The notes beneath the pieces are model-generated. The model saw nothing but the letters and a program-made list of their open reading frames with translations, did no database searches and was not told the DNA's origin. A stretch of DNA of 64,000 nt, from assembly GCA_913057945.1 (NCBI GenBank), contig CAJXOF010000002.1:62001-126000 (forward strand), in the 5' to 3' direction. Shown one piece after another: positions 26,288 to 35,327 of the stretch (position 1 is its first letter; each line of letters begins with the position of its first letter). The translations under genes and the position numbers were made by a program. This stretch comes from an uncultured Hyphomonadaceae bacterium (GTDB lineage Bacteria > Pseudomonadota > Alphaproteobacteria > Caulobacterales > Hyphomonadaceae).

Positions 26288-26809
26288 ATGGCTAAAAAAG
26301 CATCTGCGGAACTGGCGTTTGAAGTGGGTCAAAGCGTCGTTTACCCCGCACACGGGGTGGGCAAGATCACGAGCGTTGAGAAGCAGACTGTGGCCGGCAT
26401 GGACCTGGAGGTCTATGTGGTGTCCTTTGATCAGGACAAAATGATCCTTCGCGTTCCAACCAATCGCGCCGAAGCGTCCGGCATGCGGGCGCTGGCTGGC
26501 TCCAAGCTGGTCGAAGACGCGCTGAAGACCCTGGGTGGCCGCGCGCGTATCAAGCGGACCATGTGGTCGCGCCGGGCTCAGGAATACGAAGCCAAGATCA
26601 ATTCCGGTGACCTGATCTCCATCGCGGAAGTCGTGCGCGACCTGCACCGCGGCGAAGACCAGCCGGAGCAGTCCTATTCCGAGCGTCAACTTTATGAGAG
26701 CGCCCTGGACCGGATGGCTCGCGAACTCGCCGCTGTCGAGAACATCGAAAAAGTCGATGCCATGGAAAAGCTCGCAGAATCCCTCGCAAAGAAGAAAGTG
26801 GCTGCTTAA
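26288..26809 (+). CDS. carD: CarD/CdnL-family transcription factor
   Basis: A 173-residue regulator. The N-terminal domain (FEVGQSVVYPAHGVGKI to about residue 70) is the RNA-polymerase beta-binding Tudor-like fold, and the rest is the helical DNA-binding domain. In Caulobacter and mycobacteria CarD/CdnL stabilises open complexes at rRNA and growth-related promoters. The 245-base upstream gap should hold its promoter; TTGAAA at 26145 with TATCGT 17 bases on is a weak candidate. A strong terminator follows. Confidence 0.95.
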   Translation: MAKKASAELAFEVGQSVVYPAHGVGKITSVEKQTVAGMDLEVYVVSFDQDKMILRVPTNRAEASGMRALAGSKLVEDALKTLGGRARIKRTMWSRRAQEYEAKINSGDLISIAEVVRDLHRGEDQPEQSYSERQLYESALDRMARELAAVENIEKVDAMEKLAESLAKKKVAA

Positions 26810-26835
26810 GCCTCCAACTCCTTTCGATCATGCAG

Positions 26836-26873
26836 AACCCCCGTACGGCCGCCTCGCCGTGCGGGGGTTTTTC
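26836..26873 (+). terminator. Intrinsic terminator after carD
   Basis: AACCCCCGTACGGC pairs with GCCGTGCGGGGGTT (one GU) and is followed by a T run. It begins about 27 bases past the carD stop. Confidence 0.9.
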
Positions 26874-27083
26874 ATGCCGAAAGCCCTCAAATTGCAGCAA
26901 TTATGAACAACCGGGCCCGGAATATTAAAATAGCCGGGGTTTCGGCAGTTTCCTGTTAACCATACGGCAAAGGAGAGCGGGCACTCTTTGCCTGTCGCCG
27001 GAATGCTCCGGTGGCGGATGGATGCCTTGGCTGACATGCCCGAAACAGGGTGGCGGCAAAGGCAGGGTGACAGGAGAAACAAG

Positions 27084-27353
27084 ATGCCCTTTTCGGATAT
27101 TGAAATACAGCCAGGTGGCCTGCTGGGCGCCGACGCGAATGCAGATGAATTCTACCAGGCCGGCCTCGCTTGTGCCGCGGGTCTGGAATCAGAGATGGAT
27201 CTGGTTTCTGCGCACAAATGGTTCAACCTCGCCGTGTCCAAGGGACATGAAGAGGCCCGGATCCAGCGTCAGGAAATGGCTGACATGCTGAGCACGGATG
27301 AAGTCAAGGTTGCGCTGTCCGCTGCACGCGACTGGCTGAGCCTCGCCAACTAG
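27084..27353 (+). CDS. Small Sel1-repeat protein
   Basis: An 89-residue protein; ATG 27084 has AGGAGA 7 bases upstream. EFYQAGLACAAG and DLVSAHKWFNLAVSKGHEEA form one clear Sel1-like (TPR-related) helical repeat, the usual AYMWFNLAA motif. Such proteins mediate protein contacts. It is short, single-repeat and without a signal peptide. A TTAACCAT sequence, the CtrA half-site form, is found 120 bases upstream. Followed by a hairpin shared with the convergent acyl-CoA ligase gene. Confidence 0.75.
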   Translation: MPFSDIEIQPGGLLGADANADEFYQAGLACAAGLESEMDLVSAHKWFNLAVSKGHEEARIQRQEMADMLSTDEVKVALSAARDWLSLAN

Positions 27354-27360
27354 GCCTCAA

Positions 27361-27410
27361 TGATCGGTTGCGGACGGCGCGGGGACGTCGCGCCATCCGC
27401 CCCCCGATCA
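27361..27410. terminator. Long hairpin between convergent genes
   Basis: TGATCGG pairs with CCGATCA, CGGA with TCCG and GGCGCG with CGCGCC around a short loop. It spans the gap between the Sel1 gene and the acyl-CoA ligase gene and includes the latter's stop codon. There is no T run, so bidirectional termination or mRNA end protection is inferred. Confidence 0.45.
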
Positions 27411-28979
27411 GCTGATACGCCGTGCCTGGTCCTTCCAATAGGTCTCGCGTAAATCCTTGCGCAGAATCTTGCCGGACGGGTTGCGGGGCAGGGCCTCGAT
27501 GAATTCAACCGTCTTCGGGCATTTGTAGCCGGCAATGCGCTCGCGCGCCCAGGCGATGATGCTGTCCTGGGTCGGGTCTTCATCCGGCTTGACGACCACA
27601 ATCGCCTTGACGGCCTCGCCCCATTTCTCGTCGGGCACGCCGATGACCGCCACGTCCGCCACGGCGGGATGACCGAAGATCGCATTCTCGACTTCGGCGG
27701 GGTAGATGTTCTCGCCCCCGGACACGATCATGTCCTTCACGCGGTCGTGGATGTAGAGAAATCCGTCCTCGTCGAAATAGCCTGCATCGCCGGTGCGGAA
27801 GAAGCCGAACTGGTCGACCGAATCCTTGGTGGCATCCGGACGGTTCCAGTATCCCTTCATGACAAAAGCCGATTTGATGGCGATCTCGCCGACCTCGCCT
27901 GTCGGGACGGAATTGCCGTCCGCGTCGAGGCAGCGCACGATTGTGGCCGGATAGGGCACACCGCACGAGCGCAGCTTGCCCCAGGCCGGGTCATGCGCTT
28001 CCGGGGGCAGGTAGGTGCCGCAGCCGCCCGTCTCGGTCAGGCCATAGAGTTGTGTGAAGCGGGCACCCATGATCTCCGTGGCCTCCAGCAACAGGCTCTC
28101 GGCAATCGGGGACGCGCCATAGAAGACCTGCTTCAGGCTGGACCAGTCCAGATCGCGGACCTTCGGCATCTGGGTCAGCATCAGGATGACGGCCGGCACC
28201 CAGAAGGCATGCGCGATCTTGTGCTCGGGGATCAGTTTCAGGATCAGCGCCGGGTCGATCTCGCGCAATACCACGGCCTTGGCGCCTTGGGCCGCCGTCA
28301 GGATGCCGATGTTGACGCCCGCCACATGGAAGAGAGGCATGGCGTTCATCACCGCGTCGCCAACATCATAGCTGGCCCATTCCAGCATCCCGGCCTGTTC
28401 AAAGACGGCGCGGTAATTGCCATTGGTCAGCTGCACACCCTTGGGCATTCCGGTTGTGCCGGATGTGTAAAGCTGGATCACATCATCGGCATCACGGGTC
28501 TTCAGGCCTGGCGGATCGGTCAACTGGCTGTCGCGCCAGACGGTGTAGGCTTTCCAGTCATCCCGCGCGCCATCTATTGCGATGATATGTTCGAGGTCCG
28601 GCAATTCGGCGCGGATCTGGTCGATCAGGCCATAGAAATCCTTGCCGACGAACAGGACCTTCACGCGCGCATCCGACAGGATGAATTTCACTTCCGGCGG
28701 GGCGAGGCGCGTATTGACCGCGGTCATCGTCGCGCGGGCCTTGGCGGCACCGAACAGCATCTCGTAATAGACGGCCATGTTCTTGGCGAGATAGCCGACC
28801 CGGTCGTCCGGTTTCACGCCGAGCCCGATCAGGCCATTGGCGATCTGGGTCGAGCGTGTCTCCAGTTCCGCGAAACTTGTCGTCTCGTCCTCGAACCAGA
28901 AGGCGGTATCGCCGGGCCGGATGTTGGCCTGGACGCGCGGAATATCGGCCAGATGAGGCATCGCCTCTACGTCGATCAT
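27408..28979 (-). CDS. Fatty-acid/acyl-CoA ligase (AMP-binding)
   Basis: A 523-residue adenylate-forming enzyme that activates a carboxylic acid with ATP and CoA. IQLYTSGTTGMPKGV is the AMP-binding loop (near 170), YGLTETGG the adenine motif (near 305), FRTGDAGYFDEDG and IVSGGENIYPAEVE the hinge region, and PSGKILRKDLRE the catalytic lysine near the C-terminus. The ATG at 28979 has a GGAGGAA site; the longer frame upstream is not supported. Chain-length preference is unknown. It is divergent from proA. Confidence 0.92.
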   Translation of the reverse strand: MIDVEAMPHLADIPRVQANIRPGDTAFWFEDETTSFAELETRSTQIANGLIGLGVKPDDRVGYLAKNMAVYYEMLFGAAKARATMTAVNTRLAPPEVKFILSDARVKVLFVGKDFYGLIDQIRAELPDLEHIIAIDGARDDWKAYTVWRDSQLTDPPGLKTRDADDVIQLYTSGTTGMPKGVQLTNGNYRAVFEQAGMLEWASYDVGDAVMNAMPLFHVAGVNIGILTAAQGAKAVVLREIDPALILKLIPEHKIAHAFWVPAVILMLTQMPKVRDLDWSSLKQVFYGASPIAESLLLEATEIMGARFTQLYGLTETGGCGTYLPPEAHDPAWGKLRSCGVPYPATIVRCLDADGNSVPTGEVGEIAIKSAFVMKGYWNRPDATKDSVDQFGFFRTGDAGYFDEDGFLYIHDRVKDMIVSGGENIYPAEVENAIFGHPAVADVAVIGVPDEKWGEAVKAIVVVKPDEDPTQDSIIAWARERIAGYKCPKTVEFIEALPRNPSGKILRKDLRETYWKDQARRIS

Positions 28980-29137
28980 GGGGTTCCTCCGGGATAATTC
29001 TTGTTTCCTCATCTTCATTCTAGGGCAAATTCCGGAAGAGTCAGCCCGCCTGCGTCTGGTGAGATCATTGGGGAGGCTGGCATGGGTGGCGTTTCGGCGT
29101 CTTGCGGTCTGCCCGGCTTTCCGGCACATCCCTTGGC

Positions 29138-30424
29138 ATGACAGACACGATGACCGCAGACTCCGCCAACCTTGCCGAAACCATGCTGGACATGGGCCGC
29201 CGCGCCCGTGCGGCCTCGCGCAAGCTGGGCCAGATGACGCCGACGGACCGCACACGCGGCCTGACCGCCGTGGCCGGCGCCATTCGCGCGGACGCAGCCA
29301 AGATCCTGGCGGCAAATGAACGGGACATGGAGGCGGCGCGGGAGAAGGGGCTGGACGCGGCCATGCTGGACCGGCTGGCGCTGGATGCGGCGCGGCTGGA
29401 AGGCATTGCCTCCAGCGTCGAAGCCGTGGCCGGCCTGCCCGATCCGATTGGCAAGGAACTCGCCCGGTGGGAGCGGCCGAACGGCCTCGACATTGCGCGG
29501 GTCGCCGTGCCGCTCGGCGTGATCGGGATCATCTATGAAAGCCGCCCGAACGTCACCGCCGATGCCGGGGCGCTTTGCCTGCGCTCGGGCAATGCGGCGA
29601 TCCTGCGCTGTGGGTCGGAAAGCACATACTCGTCTCGCGCGATCATCGCCGCCATGCGCGGCGCGCTGAAGGCCGGGGGATTGCCGGAAGATGCGGTGCA
29701 ATTGGTGATGACCACCGACCGCGCCGCCGTCGGCCACATGCTGGCGGGCCTCGAAGGCAATGTGGACGTCATCGTCCCACGCGGCGGGCGCAGCCTGGTC
29801 GAGCGTGTCCAGAAGGATGCGCGTGTGCCGGTGATCGGCCATCTGGAGGGGCTTTGCCATGTCATCGTCGACAAGGCGGCTGATCCGGAGAAGGCGGTCT
29901 CCATCGTCGTCAACGCCAAGATGCGCCGGACTGGTATTTGCGGCTCGGCGGAAACGCTGCTGGTCGATGCGGCCGTGGCGGAGGATCTGTTGCCGAAAAT
30001 TGCGGCCGGACTGATTGAGGCGGGCTGTGAGTTGCGCGGGGATGACCGCGCGCGCGCCATCGTTCCGGCGATGGTGGAAGCAACCGAGGCAGACTGGTCG
30101 ACCGAATATCTCGCGCCGATCCTTGCGATAGCGGTCGTGGACGATCTGACGGCAGCGCTTGACCATATCGCCACCTGGTCGTCGGGACATACCGAATGCA
30201 TCATCACGGAAGATGACGCCGCGGCGGCGCGTTTCTTCGCGACCGTCGACAGCGCGATCCTGCTGCACAATGCGTCCACGCAATTTGCCGATGGCGGTGA
30301 GTTCGGCATGGGCGCCGAGATCGGGATTGCCACAGGCCGTATCCATGCGCGGGGCCCGGTCGGGGCCGACCAGCTGACGACCTACAAATATATCGTGCGC
30401 GGGACCGGGCAGGTTCGTCCTTGA
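29138..30424 (+). CDS. proA: Glutamate-5-semialdehyde dehydrogenase
   Basis: A 428-residue NADPH-dependent enzyme that reduces gamma-glutamyl phosphate in proline synthesis. The catalytic cysteine is in RRTGICGSAE (near 270), and YESRPNVTADA, SGHTECIITED and GAEIGIATGR are ProA motifs. Starts at 29138 or four codons on (29150) are both possible. The stop shares bases with the TTG start of nadD (TTGA). proB is not in the window. Confidence 0.96.
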   Translation: MTDTMTADSANLAETMLDMGRRARAASRKLGQMTPTDRTRGLTAVAGAIRADAAKILAANERDMEAAREKGLDAAMLDRLALDAARLEGIASSVEAVAGLPDPIGKELARWERPNGLDIARVAVPLGVIGIIYESRPNVTADAGALCLRSGNAAILRCGSESTYSSRAIIAAMRGALKAGGLPEDAVQLVMTTDRAAVGHMLAGLEGNVDVIVPRGGRSLVERVQKDARVPVIGHLEGLCHVIVDKAADPEKAVSIVVNAKMRRTGICGSAETLLVDAAVAEDLLPKIAAGLIEAGCELRGDDRARAIVPAMVEATEADWSTEYLAPILAIAVVDDLTAALDHIATWSSGHTECIITEDDAAAARFFATVDSAILLHNASTQFADGGEFGMGAEIGIATGRIHARGPVGADQLTTYKYIVRGTGQVRP

Positions 30425-31020
30425 GCAGAGCCCTCCTACCGGGACCTTCGGCCGGGCTGCGCATCGGCCTGTTCGGCGGCAGTTTCAATCCGGCGCATTC
30501 CGGGCATCTCCATGTGGCCTCCACCGCCATGAAGCGGCTCCAGCTCGACTGGGTGTGGTGGATCGTGGCGCGCGGCAATCCGCTCAAGACCGGGCACGGA
30601 GATTTCTCAGGCCGGTTCCAGTCGGCCGCTGCCGTCGCTGACCATCCCCGTATGCGGGTAACGGATATCGAAGCGCGTCTGGGCCTGACCTATTCCTATC
30701 GCACGCTGTCCACCCTGACAGCCGCTGCGCCGGCCGCGAAATTCGTCTGGCTGATGGGCGCTGACAATATGGTCAATTTCCATCTCTGGGGCGAATGGCA
30801 GAAAATTGCCGAAATGATGCCGATTGCAATTGTGGCGCGGCCCGGCATTGGCCCCGGCGCGCGCAATTCGCCTTTCGCCCGGCGCTTTGCCGCGAACCGG
30901 CTTCCGGACGCCGCAGCGCCCATGCTTGCGGATTGTGATCCGCCGGCCTGGGTCTATTTGCCGGCGCCGCTTGACCCGATCTCATCGACCGCCCTCCGCC
31001 AGAAGAAAGCAGGACAATGA
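30421..31020 (+). CDS. nadD: Nicotinate-nucleotide adenylyltransferase
   Basis: A 199-residue enzyme of NAD synthesis that adenylates nicotinate mononucleotide. GLFGGSFNPAHSGH is the nucleotidyltransferase motif (residues 16-29), WLMGADN the substrate-binding segment and DPISSTALR the C-terminal signature. The only in-frame start that keeps the first motif intact is TTG at 30421, overlapping the proA stop, so translation is probably coupled. The stop overlaps the ThiF/MoeB-like gene (ATGA). The rsfS-rlmH genes often found after nadD are not here. Confidence 0.93.
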   Translation: MSRALLPGPSAGLRIGLFGGSFNPAHSGHLHVASTAMKRLQLDWVWWIVARGNPLKTGHGDFSGRFQSAAAVADHPRMRVTDIEARLGLTYSYRTLSTLTAAAPAAKFVWLMGADNMVNFHLWGEWQKIAEMMPIAIVARPGIGPGARNSPFARRFAANRLPDAAAPMLADCDPPAWVYLPAPLDPISSTALRQKKAGQ

Positions 31021-31769
31021 GCCTCAGCCCCGAAGACCTCGCCCGCCACAAGCGTCACATCATGCTGAAGGAGATCGGCGGGCCGGGCGTGCAGAAGCTG
31101 CGCGCGGCGACCGTGTCGATTGTCGGGGCAGGGGCCTTGGGCGGGCCCTGCGCCATGTTCCTGGCCGCTGCCGGCATTGGCCAGATCGAAGTCTGGGATG
31201 AGGACATTGTGGAGCGGTCAAACCTCCAGCGGCAGGTCCAGTTCGGCGAGCGGGATCTCGGCAAGGCCAAGGTCGAGGTCATGTCAGCGCGCCTCTCGGC
31301 CGATCATCCGTCTACCCAGTTCAGGGGACGCCGGAAGCGATGGGCGCCGAATGACGCGCTTGCGGGAAGCGTGCTGGTCGACGCGACCGATAATTTCCAG
31401 ACCCGCTACGCCCTGAATCGCGTGGCGCATCTGAGCGAGCGGCCCCTGGTGCATGGCGCGGCGGCGGGCTGGACCGGCCAGGCCAGCGTGTTCGCTTCGG
31501 GCTGCCAGGAGGGCGCCCCATGCTATCGGTGCTGGGTGCCCGAGACGCCGCCTGACGCAGAAGCGTGTGATGAAGTGGGCGTGGTGGGTCCGGTAACCGG
31601 AATGGTCTCTACCCTGATGGCTCTCGAAGTGCTCAAGCTTGTAACCAGCGCAGGTGAGCCTTTGATCGGCCAGATCGTCTTGATCGAGGGCTTGTCTGCC
31701 GACATCAGGAAAGTCCGGTTGCGGCGCGATGCAACCTGTAGTGTTTGCGGCACTGAACGCGCGATTTGA
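31017..31769 (+). CDS. ThiF/MoeB-family E1-like adenylyltransferase
   Basis: A 250-residue protein. SIVGAGALGGPCAMFLAAAG is the ATP-binding Rossmann loop, DEDIVERSNLQRQVQF carries the adenylation residues, and the CYRC and CSVC pairs are the structural zinc site. A cysteine in EACDEVGVVGP stands where MoeB-type enzymes place theirs. It would adenylate the C-terminal glycine of a ubiquitin-like sulfur carrier (MoaD or ThiS); no such partner is encoded nearby. Coupled to nadD by an ATGA overlap. Confidence 0.92.
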   Translation: MSLSPEDLARHKRHIMLKEIGGPGVQKLRAATVSIVGAGALGGPCAMFLAAAGIGQIEVWDEDIVERSNLQRQVQFGERDLGKAKVEVMSARLSADHPSTQFRGRRKRWAPNDALAGSVLVDATDNFQTRYALNRVAHLSERPLVHGAAAGWTGQASVFASGCQEGAPCYRCWVPETPPDAEACDEVGVVGPVTGMVSTLMALEVLKLVTSAGEPLIGQIVLIEGLSADIRKVRLRRDATCSVCGTERAI

Positions 31770-31835
31770 CTTGCTGCCGCGAGGGAGGCTTAGTGCCGCT
31801 CACCTGATTTTGGAAGAGCGGGAGCCGGAAACAAG

Positions 31836-32852
31836 ATGAAACGATTGCTAGTCGTGCTGGTGACGGTTGCGATCATTCTGACGGCGGGCTGGCTGATGCT
31901 GCGCCGTCCTGACATTTCCTACAACACGCTGGAATCCGTCTATTCCAAATCGAACAGCCGTTACCTGAAAAGCGGCAACAAGATCGTGTTGCATTTCACG
32001 GATACCGGACCGCGTGACGCGCCAATTCTGGTGCTCGTGCATGGCTATTCCGCTTCACTGAACACCTGGGATGCGTGGGTTCGCAAACTGCGCAAGGATT
32101 ACCGGGTCATCCGGCTGGACCTGCCCGGTCATGGCCTGTCGCGCTGCGTCGACAATGACGAGATCGGAATAGAGCAATTCGTGGCAAGCATCGACCGGGT
32201 CACGAGATCCCTCGATGTGGACCAGTTCACTCTGGTCGGCAGTTCCATGGGGGGGCATACCGCCTGGGCCTATGCATTGGCGCATCCGGAAAAGCTGGAC
32301 GGACTGGTCCTGGTGGATGCGGCTGGCTGGCTCGATGCACCGGGCGAGGATGACACGGACCCGATGATCTTCAAGCTGCTGCGCAATGGCTTTGCCCGCA
32401 ATGTGATGAAGGATCTCGACATGTCGGCCCTGATCCGGTCGGGCCTGGAAAACAGTTTTGCAGACCCTGCTCTGGTCACCGATGAAATGGTGGAGCGTTA
32501 TTCGGCCATGTCGCGCGCGCCCTGCCATCGCGACGCCCTGCTCAAGCTCATGAGCGGCACAACGCTGAGAGTGCCGGCGTCCAAGGAGACGCTTGGCAAA
32601 ATTGCCGTGCCGACGCTGATCCAGCATGGCGACAGCGACAATCTGGTTCCGGTCGCTCATGCCGAAAAATTTGCCGACGCCATTCCCGGTTCGAAGCTGA
32701 TCATCTATCCAGAGACCGGGCACATTCCTCAGGAAGAAGTGCCGGCTGGCTCGGTTGAGGATTTGAAAATCTTCCTCGAGTCAGTTTATGCGGAACCGGA
32801 GACCGGGCCGGAACCCGAGACAGAGCCGCTGGGCGGTCCGGGCGGGCAATAG
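31836..32852 (+). CDS. Membrane-anchored alpha/beta hydrolase
   Basis: A 338-residue protein with one N-terminal membrane segment (residues 3-22) and an alpha/beta-hydrolase domain. LVHGYSASLNTW is the oxyanion-hole region, VGSSMGGHTAW the nucleophile elbow (serine near 132), HGDSDNLVP holds the likely acid and ETGHIPQEE the histidine. The C-terminus is a Pro/Glu-rich tail. Substrate unknown. It is followed 18 bases on by ybgC, so it may be the first gene of the tol region transcript. Confidence 0.9.
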   Translation: MKRLLVVLVTVAIILTAGWLMLRRPDISYNTLESVYSKSNSRYLKSGNKIVLHFTDTGPRDAPILVLVHGYSASLNTWDAWVRKLRKDYRVIRLDLPGHGLSRCVDNDEIGIEQFVASIDRVTRSLDVDQFTLVGSSMGGHTAWAYALAHPEKLDGLVLVDAAGWLDAPGEDDTDPMIFKLLRNGFARNVMKDLDMSALIRSGLENSFADPALVTDEMVERYSAMSRAPCHRDALLKLMSGTTLRVPASKETLGKIAVPTLIQHGDSDNLVPVAHAEKFADAIPGSKLIIYPETGHIPQEEVPAGSVEDLKIFLESVYAEPETGPEPETEPLGGPGGQ

Positions 32853-32870
32853 ACAAGGAGGCTTCGCGCC

Positions 32871-33329
32871 ATGCCGCTGCCAGATCTGGACGAGGCCAAT
32901 TTCGACCGCGCGCGCCAGCACTGGATCACCGTGCGGGTCTATTACGAAGACACTGATTTCACCGGCATGGTCTACCATGCCAATTACCTGCGCTTTTTCG
33001 AGCGTGGCCGGTCGGACCATTTGCGCGATGCCGGGATTTCCCACCAGTCGCTGCTGGAGCGGGATGACCCGGCGGCCTTCACGTTGACGCGGGTCGAAGT
33101 GGATTATCGCAGGGCGGCGAAGGTTGATGACCTGCTGCATATCCGTACGCGCTATATTGGCACTGATGGCCCGCGCATCCTTTTTTCCCAAACCTGTTTC
33201 CGGGGAGAGGAAATCATCGCTGAAGGCGAGATCACGGCGGTGATGATCCATGCCGATGGTCGGCCGCGCCGTCCGATTCGCGAGCTGGTGAAGCAATTGG
33301 AATCCTATCGCTGGGAGGGCGAGTTGTGA
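32871..33329 (+). CDS. ybgC: Tol-Pal-associated acyl-CoA thioesterase
   Basis: A 152-residue hotdog-fold thioesterase. VYYEDTDFTGMVYHANYLRF is the 4-hydroxybenzoyl-CoA-thioesterase signature with the catalytic aspartate, and FFERGRSDHLRDAGI follows as in YbgC. It hydrolyses short acyl-CoA or acyl-ACP. AAGGAGG precedes the ATG. The stop codon overlaps the GTG start of a beta-barrel gene that separates ybgC from tolQ. Confidence 0.93.
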   Translation: MPLPDLDEANFDRARQHWITVRVYYEDTDFTGMVYHANYLRFFERGRSDHLRDAGISHQSLLERDDPAAFTLTRVEVDYRRAAKVDDLLHIRTRYIGTDGPRILFSQTCFRGEEIIAEGEITAVMIHADGRPRRPIRELVKQLESYRWEGEL

Positions 33330-33961
33330 GATGGCTTCCGGTCGCGCTTTGTGGCGCGTGCCTGTATTTTCCTGCCCTGGCGCAAGCTGACGAGGATTTT
33401 GACGCCGAGCGCGGTTTCTATGTTGCCGTGCGCGGCTATGGCTCGATCGGCGACCAGAACAATCTGATCTTCGATGACAGCCGGGAAGTGGCCGGTGCGG
33501 TCGGTTACCGGATTAATCATTCTGTTAGGCTGGAAGCCGAGTACGGGTTTCGCTGGGCCAATATCGCCGGCCTGAACGGCGCAAGTACGGCGAGCGGTGA
33601 TTTCACGAGCCGGTCCCTCGGCGTCCATGCCTTTTATGATTTCCGGGAAGGCAAGCGACTGCGGCCCTTCCTTGGCGCCGGGGGCGGAGCAGGGGTGCTC
33701 GATTTCACCTTTTCCGGCCCCGCCGATATCAACCCGGATTTCATCGTGGTGGCCAAGGATACGAATTCGAGCGCCTATTGGAATCTGTTCGCGGGCGCGA
33801 CCTATCATGTATCGGACAGTTTGCGTGTGTCCCTCGGGAGCGAGTACGTGTCCTATTCGGATCAGGCCGTCGCCTCGAACCTTGGTGGAATCGATGGCAT
33901 CAACCGCGCCTACAATTTCTATATCGGTACGCGCTGGTTCCTGCCGAAACTGTTCGATTGA
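33326..33961 (+). CDS. Outer-membrane beta-barrel protein inside the tol locus
   Basis: A 211-residue protein with a signal peptide (MRWLPVALCGACLYFPALAQA) and a mature part of alternating hydrophobic strands: GFYVAVRGYGS, VAGAVGYRINHSVRLEAEY, RSLGVHAFYDF, RPFLGAGGGAGV, YWNLFAGATYHVSD and the final AYNFYIGTRWF. This is the eight-stranded OmpA/opacity-like barrel pattern. The start is GTG at 33326, overlapping the ybgC stop (GTGA) with GGAGGG upstream. It sits between ybgC and tolQ, where no gene is usual. Role unknown. Confidence 0.87.
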   Translation: MRWLPVALCGACLYFPALAQADEDFDAERGFYVAVRGYGSIGDQNNLIFDDSREVAGAVGYRINHSVRLEAEYGFRWANIAGLNGASTASGDFTSRSLGVHAFYDFREGKRLRPFLGAGGGAGVLDFTFSGPADINPDFIVVAKDTNSSAYWNLFAGATYHVSDSLRVSLGSEYVSYSDQAVASNLGGIDGINRAYNFYIGTRWFLPKLFD

Positions 33962-34153
33962 TGTGGCGCGAGGGCCAGATACCGGCTCGCCGCCCACCTT
34001 TCGTTAAGAAAACCCCCTTAGCCGTTAACTCCACTGCGGAAACTGGCGATTCTGCCGTGTTTCTGCCGGATTTGGTGTTGATGAAGGGGTGTGCCGGTCC
34101 CAGGCGGGATGCGGCTGATCACCCATGATGTGTAGATAGGAGCTTTAGCCCCC

Positions 34154-34867
<714 letters not shown>

Positions 34868-34870
34868 GCT

Positions 34871-35311
34871 ATGGGACTGATCCTTGGCTCAGGTGGCAAG
34901 GGCGGACGGCGTGGCCGTCGCGCGCTGAATGCCGAAATCAACGTGACGCCCTTCGTGGACGTCATGCTGGTCCTGCTCATCGTGTTCATGATTACGGCGC
35001 CGCTGCTGGTGCGCGGGGAAGAGGTGAACCTGCCGAAGACGAGTTCCGGCCCGATCAAGACCGAGCCGAATGATGATCCGCTGGCCATCTCGATCCGCGA
35101 GAATGGAGAGGTCTTTATCCAGACAACCCTCGTAGAGGATATCTCGACGCTGGGCCCGCAATTGCAGGCCATCATCGGCGAGGGCTATGAGCAGCCGATC
35201 TATCTGCGCGGCGACGAGAACACGCCCTATGGCCGGATCATGGAAGTGACGGCCGAAATCCGGGCAGCAGGCTACACCCGTGTGTCCTTTGTGACCGAAC
35301 AAAAGAAGTAG
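34871..35311 (+). CDS. tolR: TolR
   Basis: A 146-residue ExbD/TolR-family protein with one membrane helix (about 25-43). EINVTPFVDVMLVLLIVFMI contains the aspartate essential for proton use in this family. The remaining periplasmic domain ends in YTRVSFVTEQKK. Forms the proton channel with TolQ. Gene order tolQ-tolR-tolA-tolB is intact. Confidence 0.96.
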   Translation: MGLILGSGGKGGRRGRRALNAEINVTPFVDVMLVLLIVFMITAPLLVRGEEVNLPKTSSGPIKTEPNDDPLAISIRENGEVFIQTTLVEDISTLGPQLQAIIGEGYEQPIYLRGDENTPYGRIMEVTAEIRAAGYTRVSFVTEQKK

Positions 35312-35327
35312 GAGCGACCAGCCCCAC

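Noticed and set aside
26956..26963. TTAACCAT upstream of the Sel1 gene as a CtrA site
   Set aside because: It is a perfect half-site but has no partner TTAA at the right spacing, so support is too weak for a feature.
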